64,000 nt of DNA from RUG14300 sp964561145 (GCA_964561145.1 CAZLNZ010000004.1:62001-126000); one strand, 5' to 3'. Positions 52,679 to 62,573 are shown, numbered from the stretch's first letter. The notes: generated from the letters alone by a model not told the origin. Numbers and translations are program-made.

Positions 52679-53958
52679 TGCTACCGATTACTAAGGTAAA
52701 ACGTCATTCGCCCTTTTGGAAGGCGGGTGTTAGAGCGGGCGATTCCATTCTTGCCTTTGACGGATATCCCTATATTGATGAACTTGATATAGAGTTTTAT
52801 GGTACCCAATGTAGTTTTACGGTGACCATACAAGACAAAAAGGGCAATGTAAGGGATTGTACTGTCATCAAAGAGCCATATGAAGAATTGGGAATTGAAT
52901 ATCCCGAGCAAGATCTAAAGGTTATTCCTTGTAAGAATCACTGTGTTTTTTGCTTTGTCGAGCAATGCAAAAAGGGAATGAGAAATTCTCTATATGTAAA
53001 GGATGATGATTATCGGCTGTCCTTTACCTGTGGTAGCTATGTAACTCTATCCAACATCAAGGAAGAGGAGATAGAAAGAATCATTAGACTAAAACTAAGC
53101 CCGTTATATATCTCTGTTCATTGCTATGATAAAGAGGTGAAAAAGTTCCTTTGCAAGAATCCCAAAAGTGCCGAGCTTTTTGACATTCTTAACCGACTAA
53201 AGGAGGGTGGTATAAGTTTTCATACCCAAATAGTAATGGTTGAAGGAATCAATAGCGGTGATGTTCTAAAAGAAACCGTTGAAGAGCTGTACAAGCTTTA
53301 TCCTGCGGTCAAAAGCATAGCGGTGGTTCCTGTAGGGGTTACAGGACATAGGGACGGCTTGTATCCTCTTAAGCCTGTATCACGAGAATGTGCCAATCAA
53401 ACTATAGATTATATCGAGGGTTTTGCAAGAAAAGTATCGCATATAGGCACAAATTTTGTATGGTGTTCCGATGAAATGTACGTTATAGCCGGAAGGGAAC
53501 TTCCTTCTTGTGATTACTATGAGGCATTTGATCAAATAGAAAACGGTGTCGGTGGAGTTAGTCTCTTTTTTGATGAAGCAAGAGAGGCACTTAAGGAGTA
53601 TAATCCCAAAGGAAGGTATACAGCAATAACGGGTGTAGCGTTTTATCCTTTTTTAAAAGAGTTTTGCGACAGCATCAAGAGTAAAAACCTCGATATAGAG
53701 GTGATTTGCATTAAGAATAAATGGTTCGGAGAGAGTATTACCGTTGCCGGCTTGATTACCGCAACGGATATAATCGAACAGACCAAAGGTAATATTAAAA
53801 ACAATAAAGTAATAATTCCTTCGACAATGTTAAAGGAATTTGAGGATGTTTTCTTGGACGGAATCAGTGTCAAAGAGCTCGAGAGGTCTTTAGATGTCAA
53901 GGTGTTGATTTCCGACGGAGGAGAATCCTTTATTAAGGTAATGGCAGGTATAAAATGA
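52678..53958 (+). CDS. DUF512 protein with PDZ-like and radical-SAM-like domains
   Basis: 426 residues. The N-terminal PDZ-like domain (SPFWKAGVRAGDSILAFDGY) precedes a cluster motif CKNHCVFCFVEQC (CxxxCxxC) and the DUF512 C-terminal domain with SGGESF-like DGGESFIKVM. The family commonly lies just before der in Clostridia, as here (4-base overlap). The reaction is unknown. Confidence 0.88.
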   Translation: MLPITKVKRHSPFWKAGVRAGDSILAFDGYPYIDELDIEFYGTQCSFTVTIQDKKGNVRDCTVIKEPYEELGIEYPEQDLKVIPCKNHCVFCFVEQCKKGMRNSLYVKDDDYRLSFTCGSYVTLSNIKEEEIERIIRLKLSPLYISVHCYDKEVKKFLCKNPKSAELFDILNRLKEGGISFHTQIVMVEGINSGDVLKETVEELYKLYPAVKSIAVVPVGVTGHRDGLYPLKPVSRECANQTIDYIEGFARKVSHIGTNFVWCSDEMYVIAGRELPSCDYYEAFDQIENGVGGVSLFFDEAREALKEYNPKGRYTAITGVAFYPFLKEFCDSIKSKNLDIEVICIKNKWFGESITVAGLITATDIIEQTKGNIKNNKVIIPSTMLKEFEDVFLDGISVKELERSLDVKVLISDGGESFIKVMAGIK

Positions 53959-55268
53959 CAAAAATAGTAGCGGTAGTTGGTAGACCGAACGTAGGAAAAT
54001 CGACATTTTTCAATCAACTTGCGGGAAGAAGAATAAGTATTACATTTAATACTCCCGGAGTTACAAGAGATAGAATATACGCCGACGTGGAGTGGTGCGG
54101 TGCTGTTTTTACCGCAATCGATACCGGCGGACTTGAGCTGAAGAGTGAGGACAAAATGTGGAAGCACATCAAAGAGCAAGCAAATCTTGCTGTTGAGGTG
54201 GCAGATGCGATAGTCTTTATTACAGACGGAAAAGAGGGTATTATGCCCGATGATTATGCAATAGCTGAAAGTCTACGAATGACAAAAAAGCCCGTTATTC
54301 TTGCTGTAAACAAACTTGATAATCCTTGGGACCAGCCATATGAGTTTTACGAGTTAGGGCTAGGCGATCCTTTTCCTATAAGTGCCGAACACGGAACAGG
54401 CATTGGAGATGTTCTTGATGCTGTAGTGGAAGCTTTTGGAGATATGGAAAATAAGGAGGCAGAAGAATCGGGGCTTAAAATTGCCGTTGTCGGAAAACCC
54501 AATGCGGGCAAGAGTAGTCTTGTTAACAAGTTAATCGGAAAGGATAGGTCGATAGTAAGCGATATTGCAGGAACCACAAGAGATACGATTGACAGTATTA
54601 TTTACTATAAGGATAAACCATACACAATTATTGATACGGCAGGAATTCGTAAAAAGAGCAATGTCGACGAGGATGTAGAGTATTATTCTGTTGTAAGAGC
54701 ATTAGCTGCAATAAGAAGAGCGGATGTAGTATTATTAGTTATCGACAGTGACGAGGGATTAACCGAACAAGACGTCAAGATTGCAGGATATATCCACGAA
54801 CAGGGCAAACCATCACTCATAGTAATGAACAAATGGGATCTAATCGATAAGGATACCAATACAATTTACAAGTTTGAAAAGGAAATTTCAGAAACCTTGA
54901 AGTTTATGGACTATTATAGATCTGTTTATGTGAGTGCCTTAACCGGTAAAAGAACTGATAAGATTTTCCAAGAGATCGATACGGTATATGAAAATTCAAA
55001 CCGCAGAATCGCAACGGGCATTTTGAATGATGTCCTAAGCGATCTTATCTCCGTAAACGAACCGCCCACACAAAGCGGACGAAAATTAAAGATTTTTTAT
55101 ATTACACAACCCAAAGTTATGCCTCCTACTTTTGTCATCTTTGTCAACGATGAAAAGCTAATGCATTTTTCTTACATGAGATATTTAGAAAATGGCTTAA
55201 GACATGCTTTTGATTTTTCGGGAACTCCGATTAAGCTTACATTGAAAAACAAAAAAGAGGACAACTAA
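53955..55268 (+). CDS. der: Ribosome biogenesis GTPase Der (EngA)
   Basis: 437 residues with two tandem GTPase domains: G1 motifs GRPNVGKSTFFNQL and GKPNAGKSSLVNKL, G3 DTGG and DTAG, G4 NKLD and NKWD. A KH-like C-terminal domain follows. It is essential for 50S assembly. It is the last gene of the run from rnj. Confidence 0.97.
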   Translation: MTKIVAVVGRPNVGKSTFFNQLAGRRISITFNTPGVTRDRIYADVEWCGAVFTAIDTGGLELKSEDKMWKHIKEQANLAVEVADAIVFITDGKEGIMPDDYAIAESLRMTKKPVILAVNKLDNPWDQPYEFYELGLGDPFPISAEHGTGIGDVLDAVVEAFGDMENKEAEESGLKIAVVGKPNAGKSSLVNKLIGKDRSIVSDIAGTTRDTIDSIIYYKDKPYTIIDTAGIRKKSNVDEDVEYYSVVRALAAIRRADVVLLVIDSDEGLTEQDVKIAGYIHEQGKPSLIVMNKWDLIDKDTNTIYKFEKEISETLKFMDYYRSVYVSALTGKRTDKIFQEIDTVYENSNRRIATGILNDVLSDLISVNEPPTQSGRKLKIFYITQPKVMPPTFVIFVNDEKLMHFSYMRYLENGLRHAFDFSGTPIKLTLKNKKEDN

Positions 55269-55355
55269 TAATTCATTATTCAATAGTGGGTAGTATGGCT
55301 TAAAATGTAGTCATATAAGGAAAACTATTCCGATATAAGGTATATAGAGGTTATT

Positions 55356-56627
55356 ATGAATTACGCAAATCTAACTGTCGAAGAACTGCAAACCGCATAT
55401 CAAAACGTTAAGAAACGTTACTCGAGCTACCAAAGAGAAAGATTTTCTCTTGACCTTTCAAGAGGTAAACTTTGTCCCGAGCAACTGGAGCTATCCATGC
55501 CGATGTTGACGTCAATTGCCGATGGAATGGATTTTTCGGGAAAAACTGATGACTATAGAAATTATGGATTATTGGAGGGGATTCCCGAATTAAGAAAGCT
55601 TTTCGCTGAAATCTTCGATGTATCTGCAGAGGATGTTTTCTTGGGAGGATGCTCAAGTCTTAATCTTATGTACGACGTGTTTGTAAAAGCTTGGTGCTTT
55701 GGTGTCGGAGGTGGCTCACCGTGGTGTAAACTACCAAAGGTCAAGTTTTTATGTCCCGTTCCCGGTTATGATAGACACTTCGCAATACTCGAAGAGTTTG
55801 GTGTGGAGATGATAGCGATTCCAACCGATGAAAACGGACCTCTTATGGATATCGTAGAAGAACTTGTTGCTAACGATATCTCCATCAAGGGTATTTTCTG
55901 CGTTCCAAGGTTTTCTAATCCTTCGGGAATTGTTTATTCCGATGAGGTTGTAACAAGACTTGCTACAATGAAAACAGCTGCGGTTGACTTCCGCATCTTT
56001 TGGGATAATTCCTATGCGGTGCATGAAATCTATGCTGATGCTCCTAAGCTTTTGAATATTTTCAAGGTTCCCGGCGCGGTCTCTGACAGGGTCTATTTAT
56101 TTGGTTCAACTAGCAAGATAACCTTTTCCTCGGGCGGTACTTGTTGTTTGATAACAGAAAAATCAAATTTACAAACCTTAAAAAAGCATTTTGGAGTGCA
56201 AACCATCAATTTTGATAAGGTTAACCAATACGAGCACGCACTATTCTTGAAGGATATGCAAGGTGTAAAAACCCTGATGGAAAAGCACGCTGCGATTTTG
56301 CGTCCTAAGTTCGATATGGTTTTTTCAGTTTTCGATGACGGCTTTAAGGATAATTCATATGTCAGGTGGACCAAGCCTAAGGGCGGTTATTTCCTCACCC
56401 TAACAGTAATGGAGGGAACGGCTAAAAGAGTTATAGAGCTTTGTCGTAAAATCGGATTAACATTGACACCTGCCGGTGCCGCATTCCCCCTTCATCAAGA
56501 CGATTTAGATAGCACTATAAGGATTGCACCTACATATGCATCGTTGAACGACCTTGAAACCGCTTGCAGAATCTTAGTGACTTGTGTTGATTACGCAATA
56601 ATGGAGAAACTTTGCGACAATAATTAA
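55356..56627 (+). CDS. Class I/II aminotransferase, aspartate-type subgroup
   Basis: 423 residues. LDLSRGKLCPEQLELS, YRNYGLLEGIPELR, CPVPGYDRHF and the PLP lysine in FGSTSKITFSSGG are present. TPAGAAFPLHQDD and TIRIAPTYAS are near the C-terminus. This is the subgroup of aspartate aminotransferases typified by the Corynebacterium enzyme. It likely moves the amino group between aspartate and 2-oxoglutarate. An AGAGGTT site precedes the ATG; it is a single gene with its own terminator. Confidence 0.9.
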   Translation: MNYANLTVEELQTAYQNVKKRYSSYQRERFSLDLSRGKLCPEQLELSMPMLTSIADGMDFSGKTDDYRNYGLLEGIPELRKLFAEIFDVSAEDVFLGGCSSLNLMYDVFVKAWCFGVGGGSPWCKLPKVKFLCPVPGYDRHFAILEEFGVEMIAIPTDENGPLMDIVEELVANDISIKGIFCVPRFSNPSGIVYSDEVVTRLATMKTAAVDFRIFWDNSYAVHEIYADAPKLLNIFKVPGAVSDRVYLFGSTSKITFSSGGTCCLITEKSNLQTLKKHFGVQTINFDKVNQYEHALFLKDMQGVKTLMEKHAAILRPKFDMVFSVFDDGFKDNSYVRWTKPKGGYFLTLTVMEGTAKRVIELCRKIGLTLTPAGAAFPLHQDDLDSTIRIAPTYASLNDLETACRILVTCVDYAIMEKLCDNN

Positions 56628-56646
56628 AATATATGAACCCTTTTGG

Positions 56647-56682
56647 AAAGTTGTTTGATGTAAAAGTCAAGCAACTTTTTTA
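56647..56682 (+). terminator. Intrinsic terminator after the aminotransferase
   Basis: The 11-bp stem AAGTTGTTTGA (56648-56658) / TCAAGCAACTT (56667-56677) with one T-G pair is followed by T's. Confidence 0.85.
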
Positions 56683-56744
56683 TTTATGTTCTATCCGCTT
56701 TTGGTTAGGCATATCATTGTGTAGAAATCAATGGAGGAATTTTA

Positions 56745-58217
56745 ATGGAAACTTTTGACTTGTATAACGATATTGCAACTCGAACCGACGGAGATATTTA
56801 CTTAGGGGTGGTAGGACCGGTAAGGACGGGAAAGTCTACCTTTATAAAGAGATTTATGGACAAACTTGTTCTTCCGAAAATTGAGGATAAAAACGTTTTG
56901 TCCAGAGCAGTTGACGAGCTTCCTCAGGCAGCGGACGGAAAGACTGTAATGACTACGCAACCTAAATTCGTACCAAGCGAAGCGGTAAGTGTTAAAATCG
57001 GAGATAATATCAATGCAAGTGTAAGGTTGGTTGATTGTGTTGGATATCTTGTTGAGGGTGCACTTGGGGCAACCGAGGGCGACAAAACAAGAATGGTTAA
57101 AACACCTTGGAGTGATGAGGAGATGAGCTTTGAAGAGGCGGCGGAAATCGGAACGACAAAGGTGATTGTTGACCATTCAACTATAGGTGTGCTATTGACC
57201 TCTGACGGAAGTATAGTTGACATTCCTCGTGCTACCTATATCGAGGCAGAGGAGAAAGCTGTAAATCAACTGAAAAGCATCGGAAAGCCGTTTGTGATGC
57301 TTTTGAACAGCAAACATCCTACAGATCCGGATACGATAAAGCTTAGAGATGCACTTTCCGAGAGATACAGAGTACCTGTTATGAGTTTAGATGTTTTGAA
57401 TATGGAACTTAAGGACATTGATGATATGTTCGAGAGAATTCTACAAGAGTTCCCCGTTAAACAGGTTGACGTATTTTTACCCGATTGGATGCGAGCAATG
57501 TCTGCCGATGATGAAATAATCAAAGATACAATAAAGACATTGGAAGGAAACTGTGACATATACAAAATGAGCGAAGCAAAGGGAATGAAGGGACTTTTCT
57601 CAGATAGCGAGTATTATAGCGAGTGTGATATTCAAGTCGAAATGGGAAGCGGAAAGGTTCTTATATACCTGAAAGCTAATCCTGATATGTTCTTCAAGGA
57701 AATCTCAAAGCTTTGCGGCAGTGATATCGAAGGAGAATATGAGTTAATGCGTTATGTTAGGACCCTTTCAGATGATGCAAGACGTTATGCCAAGCTGAAG
57801 GAGGCGTTGCAACAGGTAGAGGAGACGGGGTATGGAGTTGTAATACCCGATCAAGAGGACTTAATCTTAGAAGAGCCCGAAATAATGAAACAAGCAGGTA
57901 AATTCGGAGTAAGACTTAAGGCAAGTGCACCGTCTCTTCACATTATGAGAGTAGATGTAAAAACCGAGGTGAATCCCATTGTTGGGAGTGAGCAACAGAG
58001 CGAAGAGCTTGTAAAGTATCTGCTAGAGGAATTTGAAACAAATAAAAAGGGTATCTGGGAAACTAATATGTTCGGAAAATCGTTGGCGAGTCTTGTTAAT
58101 GAAGGTTTGGGTAACAAGATATTTGCTCTTCCCGATGAGGCAAAGAAGAAACTTAGACGGGCATTGGGAAAGATCGTAAACGAAGGGAAGGGCGGTATAA
58201 TCTGTATTCTTCTTTAG
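56745..58217 (+). CDS. spoIVA: Stage IV sporulation protein A, spore-coat ATPase
   Basis: 490 residues. N-terminal NTPase with Walker A GPVRTGKSTF (residues 24-33), MTTQPKFVPSEAV and LLNSKHP. The middle and C-terminal parts are as in SpoIVA, ending EGKGGIICILL. It polymerises on the forespore surface as basement layer of the coat. It is normally under sigma-E: a CATATCAT at 56710-56717 fits a sigma-E -10 at 6 of 8, but no good -35 is seen. Strong GGAGG site. Confidence 0.97.
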   Translation: METFDLYNDIATRTDGDIYLGVVGPVRTGKSTFIKRFMDKLVLPKIEDKNVLSRAVDELPQAADGKTVMTTQPKFVPSEAVSVKIGDNINASVRLVDCVGYLVEGALGATEGDKTRMVKTPWSDEEMSFEEAAEIGTTKVIVDHSTIGVLLTSDGSIVDIPRATYIEAEEKAVNQLKSIGKPFVMLLNSKHPTDPDTIKLRDALSERYRVPVMSLDVLNMELKDIDDMFERILQEFPVKQVDVFLPDWMRAMSADDEIIKDTIKTLEGNCDIYKMSEAKGMKGLFSDSEYYSECDIQVEMGSGKVLIYLKANPDMFFKEISKLCGSDIEGEYELMRYVRTLSDDARRYAKLKEALQQVEETGYGVVIPDQEDLILEEPEIMKQAGKFGVRLKASAPSLHIMRVDVKTEVNPIVGSEQQSEELVKYLLEEFETNKKGIWETNMFGKSLASLVNEGLGNKIFALPDEAKKKLRRALGKIVNEGKGGIICILL

Positions 58218-58226
58218 TACAGTAAT

Positions 58227-58262
58227 AGAAAAAAGCTTCTCTTATTTGAGAGGCTTTTTTCT
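58227..58262. terminator. Terminator after spoIVA
   Basis: A 15-bp stem AGAAAAAAGCTTCTC / GAGAGGCTTTTTTCT with one wobble pair. A/T-runs on both sides may serve the convergent rlmA gene too. Confidence 0.88.
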
Positions 58263-58305
58263 ATTCTTTCTATGTTGTTTTAGAAAGATTTTTTTTTTTG
58301 AAAAG

Positions 58306-59091
58306 TTACTTAATAGGTGTTAATACTTTTACCGTAAATGAGGTTGTGATTTCTAAGGGAGAGTTGATTCTTTCGATATACTCTTTAGGCGTTTTATAGT
58401 AGTAGGGTGTCATCATAAAGATGTTTCGTGCCAATTCTTCACTATAAAGTTTTTTATCCTTTACATTGAAACATTTTTTTTCTTCAAAGCCTGATATGAT
58501 TTCATCTTTAGGGTTTAAGTAAATCTCCGGATATACTCTTTCTTTTAACTCTATCAGGTGTTCGGGTGATGGCGTAACCTTTATAAGAATACTGTCTTTT
58601 TTAAGTACACGTAGTATTTCTTTTTCATTTATGGGAGCAAAGCAGCTTACTATAGCATCCAAATTATTGTCGGAAAAGGGTAATTTGTTAGCTGATGCAA
58701 CAACGTAAAATGTTTTTTTGTCTATTTTAGAGGCACGCAATACTCCTTCTTTCGATATGTCGATACCAAAACATTGCTCTACAAGCGGTGCAAAGGATTT
58801 TGTTAGAGTACCTTCTCCACAGCCAAGATCTAAAAGGAGTTTCGTGCTATAGGCTTGTAGTATTGTTCCGATTGCTTTAGTTAGTTTGTTGTAATAACCT
58901 TGCTCTAATACACTTCTTCTTGCAATAAGCATTTCTTTATTATCTCCCGGGGCTTGAGAATGCTTTTTATTGGATGGAAGGAGATTAAGGTAGCCCGATT
59001 TGGCCAAATCAAAATTATGATGCCCGCATGAATAATAGGACACTTGAGGAAGAAGCGGTTTTTGACAGATCGGACAGATTAAATGTATCAT
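58306..59091 (-). CDS. rlmA: 23S rRNA (guanine-N1) methyltransferase, RlmA family
   Basis: 261 residues. The N-terminal zinc site (C6, C9, C22 and H24/H25) and DLAKSGYLNLLPSNKKHS are RlmA hallmarks. A class I SAM domain follows (LLDLGCGEGTLTKSFA). It methylates G745 or G748 of 23S rRNA in helix 35; the exact base cannot be told. The start overlaps the stop of the DUF4097 gene by one base. Confidence 0.9.
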   Translation of the reverse strand: MIHLICPICQKPLLPQVSYYSCGHHNFDLAKSGYLNLLPSNKKHSQAPGDNKEMLIARRSVLEQGYYNKLTKAIGTILQAYSTKLLLDLGCGEGTLTKSFAPLVEQCFGIDISKEGVLRASKIDKKTFYVVASANKLPFSDNNLDAIVSCFAPINEKEILRVLKKDSILIKVTPSPEHLIELKERVYPEIYLNPKDEIISGFEEKKCFNVKDKKLYSEELARNIFMMTPYYYKTPKEYIERINSPLEITTSFTVKVLTPIK

Positions 59092-59963
59092 TATACAAGA
59101 GATAGGATAAGATCGCCTGAGATGATTTCAACTTCGATTTTCATTGATTTATCACCATAGTTATAAATCCCGTTATCGATGGTGTAGGGCGTGTTCGACG
59201 GATTGATGGTTATCCTATTACTTTTTACATCCTGAATAAGAGAAAATCCTGTTACCTTAGTGCTTAGACCGAGAAGAGCGGTACCTGTGGTTAACTCAAT
59301 ATCGGCTTCATTAGCATAAAGGTCTGCTACTGTTAGATTACCTGTAGTTATATCGGTATCGAATTTTCTCGTTGTAAGTGTTGTAATGGTAACATTACCG
59401 GTAGTTGTATCTGCCTCAAACTCATCGCTAGTTGTCTGTATTGCTTGTATATTACCGGTAACCGTTTTGAGGGAAATATCGTTTGCAGATACATTTGTTA
59501 AGGTGATATTACCTGTTGTAGCTTCTAAATCGATTTCCTTTAGAGCTAAAACGGATAAGGTTATATCTCCGTTGATTACGTCGATTTCAAGTTCTTCGAT
59601 CGGAAAATTTGAAGGAAGAGTTATTTCCAGCTCTTTTTTAAAATTTTTGACGCTAATTGAGCCGGATTTCATATATTTTATATGGAGTGTGTCCCCTATT
59701 ACCTTTGTTCTCATTGTCAAATCTTCGGTGATATTATTTCCGATTTCTTTTATAGAAAAGCTATCACCGTGTTTGACGGTAACATTGCCGTTTACCCATT
59801 CGACTTCGATTTCCTTGACATCTATGTTTTCTGAAATATTGGCTGAACCGATGGTGTATCCCGTTTCATCATATTTCAGATTTACAGTGTTACAAGCAGA
59901 TAGAGTAAAGACGAAGGATACTATAATAAAAAGAATTGAAAGCATCGATTTTTTTAGCTTCAT
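59091..59963 (-). CDS. DUF4097 beta-repeat lipoprotein
   Basis: 290 residues. The signal peptide has lipobox LSAC (Cys 24). The rest is a series of short beta-strand repeats with (T/I)TGN(I/V/L)T motifs every ~20 residues, typical of the DUF4097 right-handed-helix family (YvlB/LiaX-like). These respond to or sense cell-envelope stress in other Firmicutes; here this is an inference. It is co-transcribed with rlmA. A TAGGAGAG site precedes the ATG. Confidence 0.87.
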   Translation of the reverse strand: MKLKKSMLSILFIIVSFVFTLSACNTVNLKYDETGYTIGSANISENIDVKEIEVEWVNGNVTVKHGDSFSIKEIGNNITEDLTMRTKVIGDTLHIKYMKSGSISVKNFKKELEITLPSNFPIEELEIDVINGDITLSVLALKEIDLEATTGNITLTNVSANDISLKTVTGNIQAIQTTSDEFEADTTTGNVTITTLTTRKFDTDITTGNLTVADLYANEADIELTTGTALLGLSTKVTGFSLIQDVKSNRITINPSNTPYTIDNGIYNYGDKSMKIEVEIISGDLILSLV

Positions 59964-60126
59964 AAATCTCTCCTATTATGAATTGATTCTCTTTGCGAGT
60001 TACATTGATTCTACCCTAAAAAGCAGTCAATGTCAATTAAGGTTAAGATAAATCCTTTATAATTGGTTGAAATCTTGTCGATATAATGCTAATATATTAA
60101 TATACTAAAATATAAAAGGTGTAATA

Positions 60127-60939
60127 ATGAATTTATTGATGCTTGCTCTTGACGGATATTCGATATTTCAGCTGGTAATACTTTGCATATTAGTGATACT
60201 TCTGGTTGGTTACATTGTCTTATATTCTCTTTGGAAAAAAGGGAAGAAGATCAGTCCTTTCTTTGAGTCAAGCTTTATTCGTTCTCAAAACCTGTTCGGC
60301 TTATTAATTCCTCGTTTTAAATTTCGGTTTATAACTAACACCAACAAGAAGGAGCAAGGCTTCTATTGGTCTGTCATCTTGCTAGGTTTACTATCAGCGC
60401 TTTTGGGTTTTGTTAACGATATCGTAGTAAATAAGTTGTTTACGCCCATACAACTTGTTTTTAGTCTTATTTTCCTATGCTTGCTAGTAGCTCTTTTAAT
60501 TACAGATGAAAGCCTTGCTGCAGTACCGCCTCAAGTTTATCCGTACAACCCTTCTTTGGTGGTATACTCCATAGTGTTTATGTTTTATGAGATCCTCAAC
60601 TTTATTCAAGCATTGGCTTCCGGTAGTTTACCCGGCGTTTTATTCGGCTTATTTTTCTTTATTGGATATCTTCTTTTGTATGGTGGTGTAATATTGATGC
60701 GTTACATTCGCAAGGTATTCCCTGCAGGTACGCCGTTAATTTATTGTGGCGGTGTGATAATAAGCATTACAACATTGGTTTCGTTGGTAATTAATTCGAT
60801 AGGTACCCATCCTATAACTGTAATAAGCTTTGTATTTTCAACGTTAAGCGAGATTGCAACAAGCATTGCAATAATTTATATATATGACCACTTTGAATGG
60901 GGAAAGTCAATTTCTGATAAATTGAGAAGTGGACGTTAA
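60127..60939 (+). CDS. Multi-helix membrane protein, unrecognised
   Basis: 270 residues with about seven hydrophobic helices, starting YSIFQLVILCILVILLVGY and ending in a basic tail (KSISDKLRSGR). AAGGTG precedes the ATG. No transport or enzyme motif is recognised. It is divergent from the DUF4097-rlmA pair, so it may share its upstream control region. It ends in a terminator. Confidence 0.75.
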   Translation: MNLLMLALDGYSIFQLVILCILVILLVGYIVLYSLWKKGKKISPFFESSFIRSQNLFGLLIPRFKFRFITNTNKKEQGFYWSVILLGLLSALLGFVNDIVVNKLFTPIQLVFSLIFLCLLVALLITDESLAAVPPQVYPYNPSLVVYSIVFMFYEILNFIQALASGSLPGVLFGLFFFIGYLLLYGGVILMRYIRKVFPAGTPLIYCGGVIISITTLVSLVINSIGTHPITVISFVFSTLSEIATSIAIIYIYDHFEWGKSISDKLRSGR

Positions 60940-60991
60940 AACGACAAGATAACAACAACTAAATCGGAATAGTGTATACATAAGAATTTTG

Positions 60992-61020
60992 AAGCCGCAA
61001 ATCACATGCGGTTTTTATTT
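60992..61020 (+). terminator. Intrinsic terminator of the membrane protein gene
   Basis: The stem CCGCA (60995-60999) / TGCGG (61007-61011), extended by A-T pairs, is followed by TTTTTATTT. Confidence 0.72.
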
Positions 61021-61261
61021 ATTTAAATAAGAATGCTGTATGATAAAGCACAAAAGAATTCAAATGACAAAATGACGGTCTGAAAAGAAGTTTTTGGAAA
61101 GTAAAAAATCGAATTATAAACAAAAAGCTGTATAAAATGTCATGCAAAGTGAGAGAAATGTAGAAATGTAGTATAATGAATTACAAAAGCATCCAAATGA
61201 TAAAATCAAATGAAAAAAATAGGAAATATTACTAAAAATATCATTAATAAATAAAAACGTA

Positions 61262-61356
61262 TATAAAATGTCATACTGAGCGGAAGAAATTGGTATCAAT
61301 TTCTGAAGTTGAACCCTGAAAGGGCGACGCCTTGGTGTCGGTATCCTATCCTTGTT
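61262..61356 (+). repeat. Dispersed hairpin repeat, copy 2
   Basis: It begins TATAAAATGTCATACTGAGC. Internal hairpins AATTG/CAATT and CCCT/AGGG, then the terminal hairpin CGACGCC/GGTGTCG, ending TCGGTATCCTATCC. Confidence 0.72.
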
Positions 61357-61430
61357 AAAAGCAATGTAAAGAAAAAAATAATACTTGAATAAGACGCAAA
61401 AACTATAATTTATACCAACAATTTATATAA

Positions 61431-61508
61431 ATGTCATACTGAGCGAAAGGCGAAACCTGCAGTCGAACTCCGCAGGAGCGACACTTTAGTGTCGGTATCT
61501 CATCCTCT
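61431..61508 (+). repeat. Dispersed hairpin repeat, copy 3
   Basis: It begins ATGTCATACTGAGCGAAAGG. The internal hairpin CCTGC/GCAGG and the terminal hairpin CGACACT/AGTGTCG are followed by GTATCTCATCC. It is the most regular of the three copies. Confidence 0.75.
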
Positions 61509-61583
61509 TTTGAAACTTTTTCACTTCACTTGCATCAATGTCTAAATTGTTAGGCTTTTGCATTGTTGGGCTAAAATGAAAAT

Positions 61584-61612
61584 ATAAAAGGGCTATTGTC
61601 AAACAATAGCCC
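61584..61612 (-). terminator. Terminator overlapping the permease stop codon
   Basis: Minus-strand stem GGGCTATTGT / ACAATAGCCC (61590-61612) with a TTG loop, then TTTTATATT. The 5' arm is the last codons and the stop codon TGA lies across the loop. Confidence 0.8.
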
Positions 61613-62573
61613 ACTCGATTGCCGAAATAACGTAGCCTACCACAAGACCTGTAATCAATAGTGCTACCGTTACGATTACGTTTTGTTTTACCTGTTTTAC
61701 ATTTTTGTAAAGGACAAACAATCCGAGCCCTGCATTAACACACAATCCTCCGACGCAAGCACCAAAGGTCATTCCTCCTAATAGATAGAGCTCGCTAAGC
61801 ACAACCGAGGATGCACAATTGGGAATGAAGCCAACAATAACTGAAAATAGCGGAGCCAGGTATTTGTTGGATGAGAGGAATTCCATTATTTTATCTTCTC
61901 CTATTTTATAGAAAAGTGTTCCGAAAATAAAATTAATGATAAAGACGTATAAAAAGATTTTTAATGAGTGAATAAGTGGATGTATCAAATGGTGATCGAG
62001 TGCGATCTTGATTTTTTTCTTTTTGGCATCTGCTGCATTTTCCTCATGTTCTTCCTCGTGTTCGTGTGAATGTTCATGGTGATGTTCGTGTTCTCCCTCG
62101 TCATCGATGGCGTGACCGCAACAGCCGAAGTGAATCGTTTCATCACAATGGCAGTCATCTTGGTGTGCTTGTGTTTCTGCGATTTGCTTTCTGAAGATAA
62201 AATCGAGCAAATAAGCAACACCCAATCCAACTAAGAATTTTATAGCAATAAGGGGAAGAACCATTAGTATTTTTTTAGGCTCGTTAACAGAAGAAATAAA
62301 TATAGGAATAGCCTCGTCGCTTGTTGCGATAAAAACGCCTACAAGTGTTCCGATTGTGATATGTTTTTTGTTGTATAAATCTGCGGCTAGTACGCTAAAA
62401 CCGCATTGAGGAATAAGACCTAAGGATACGCCGACAACGGGTGACCACTTGTGGTTTCGCTCGAGTAGCTTTGCGAGTTTTGGCTCAAAGAAAGACAAAA
62501 GCTCATACATAACAAATACAAACCCGAGTATTATGGCACTATCCTTTAAAGCATCTAAAAAAACATCTAACAT
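61599..62573 (-). CDS. ArsP_2-type putative metal permease with His-rich loop
   Basis: 324 residues with about ten helices in two halves, each carrying a related proline motif (SLGLIPQCGFS and VGFIPNCASS). This matches the putative heavy-metal exporter family ArsP_2 (arsenic/manganese-annotated). Between the halves, at about residues 138-190, is a soluble loop with Cys (CHCDE, CCGH) and many His/Glu residues (HEHHHEHSHEHEEEH), suited to binding divalent metal. GAGGAAA precedes the ATG. The transported ion is not known. Confidence 0.82.
   Translation of the reverse strand: MLDVFLDALKDSAIILGFVFVMYELLSFFEPKLAKLLERNHKWSPVVGVSLGLIPQCGFSVLAADLYNKKHITIGTLVGVFIATSDEAIPIFISSVNEPKKILMVLPLIAIKFLVGLGVAYLLDFIFRKQIAETQAHQDDCHCDETIHFGCCGHAIDDEGEHEHHHEHSHEHEEEHEENAADAKKKKIKIALDHHLIHPLIHSLKIFLYVFIINFIFGTLFYKIGEDKIMEFLSSNKYLAPLFSVIVGFIPNCASSVVLSELYLLGGMTFGACVGGLCVNAGLGLFVLYKNVKQVKQNVIVTVALLITGLVVGYVISAIEWAIV

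Larger units (their letters stand above)
61021..61583. other. Intergenic stretch with repeat elements
   Basis: No gene supported. It contains two full repeat elements and a fragment (TATAAAATGTCATGCAAAGT near 61131-61150) of the start of the same element. The remaining bases are AT-rich. Confidence 0.6.

Noticed and set aside
61114..61299. 61-residue minus-strand frame in the 61 kb gap
   Set aside because: AT-rich region overlapping repeat elements, no ribosome-binding site.
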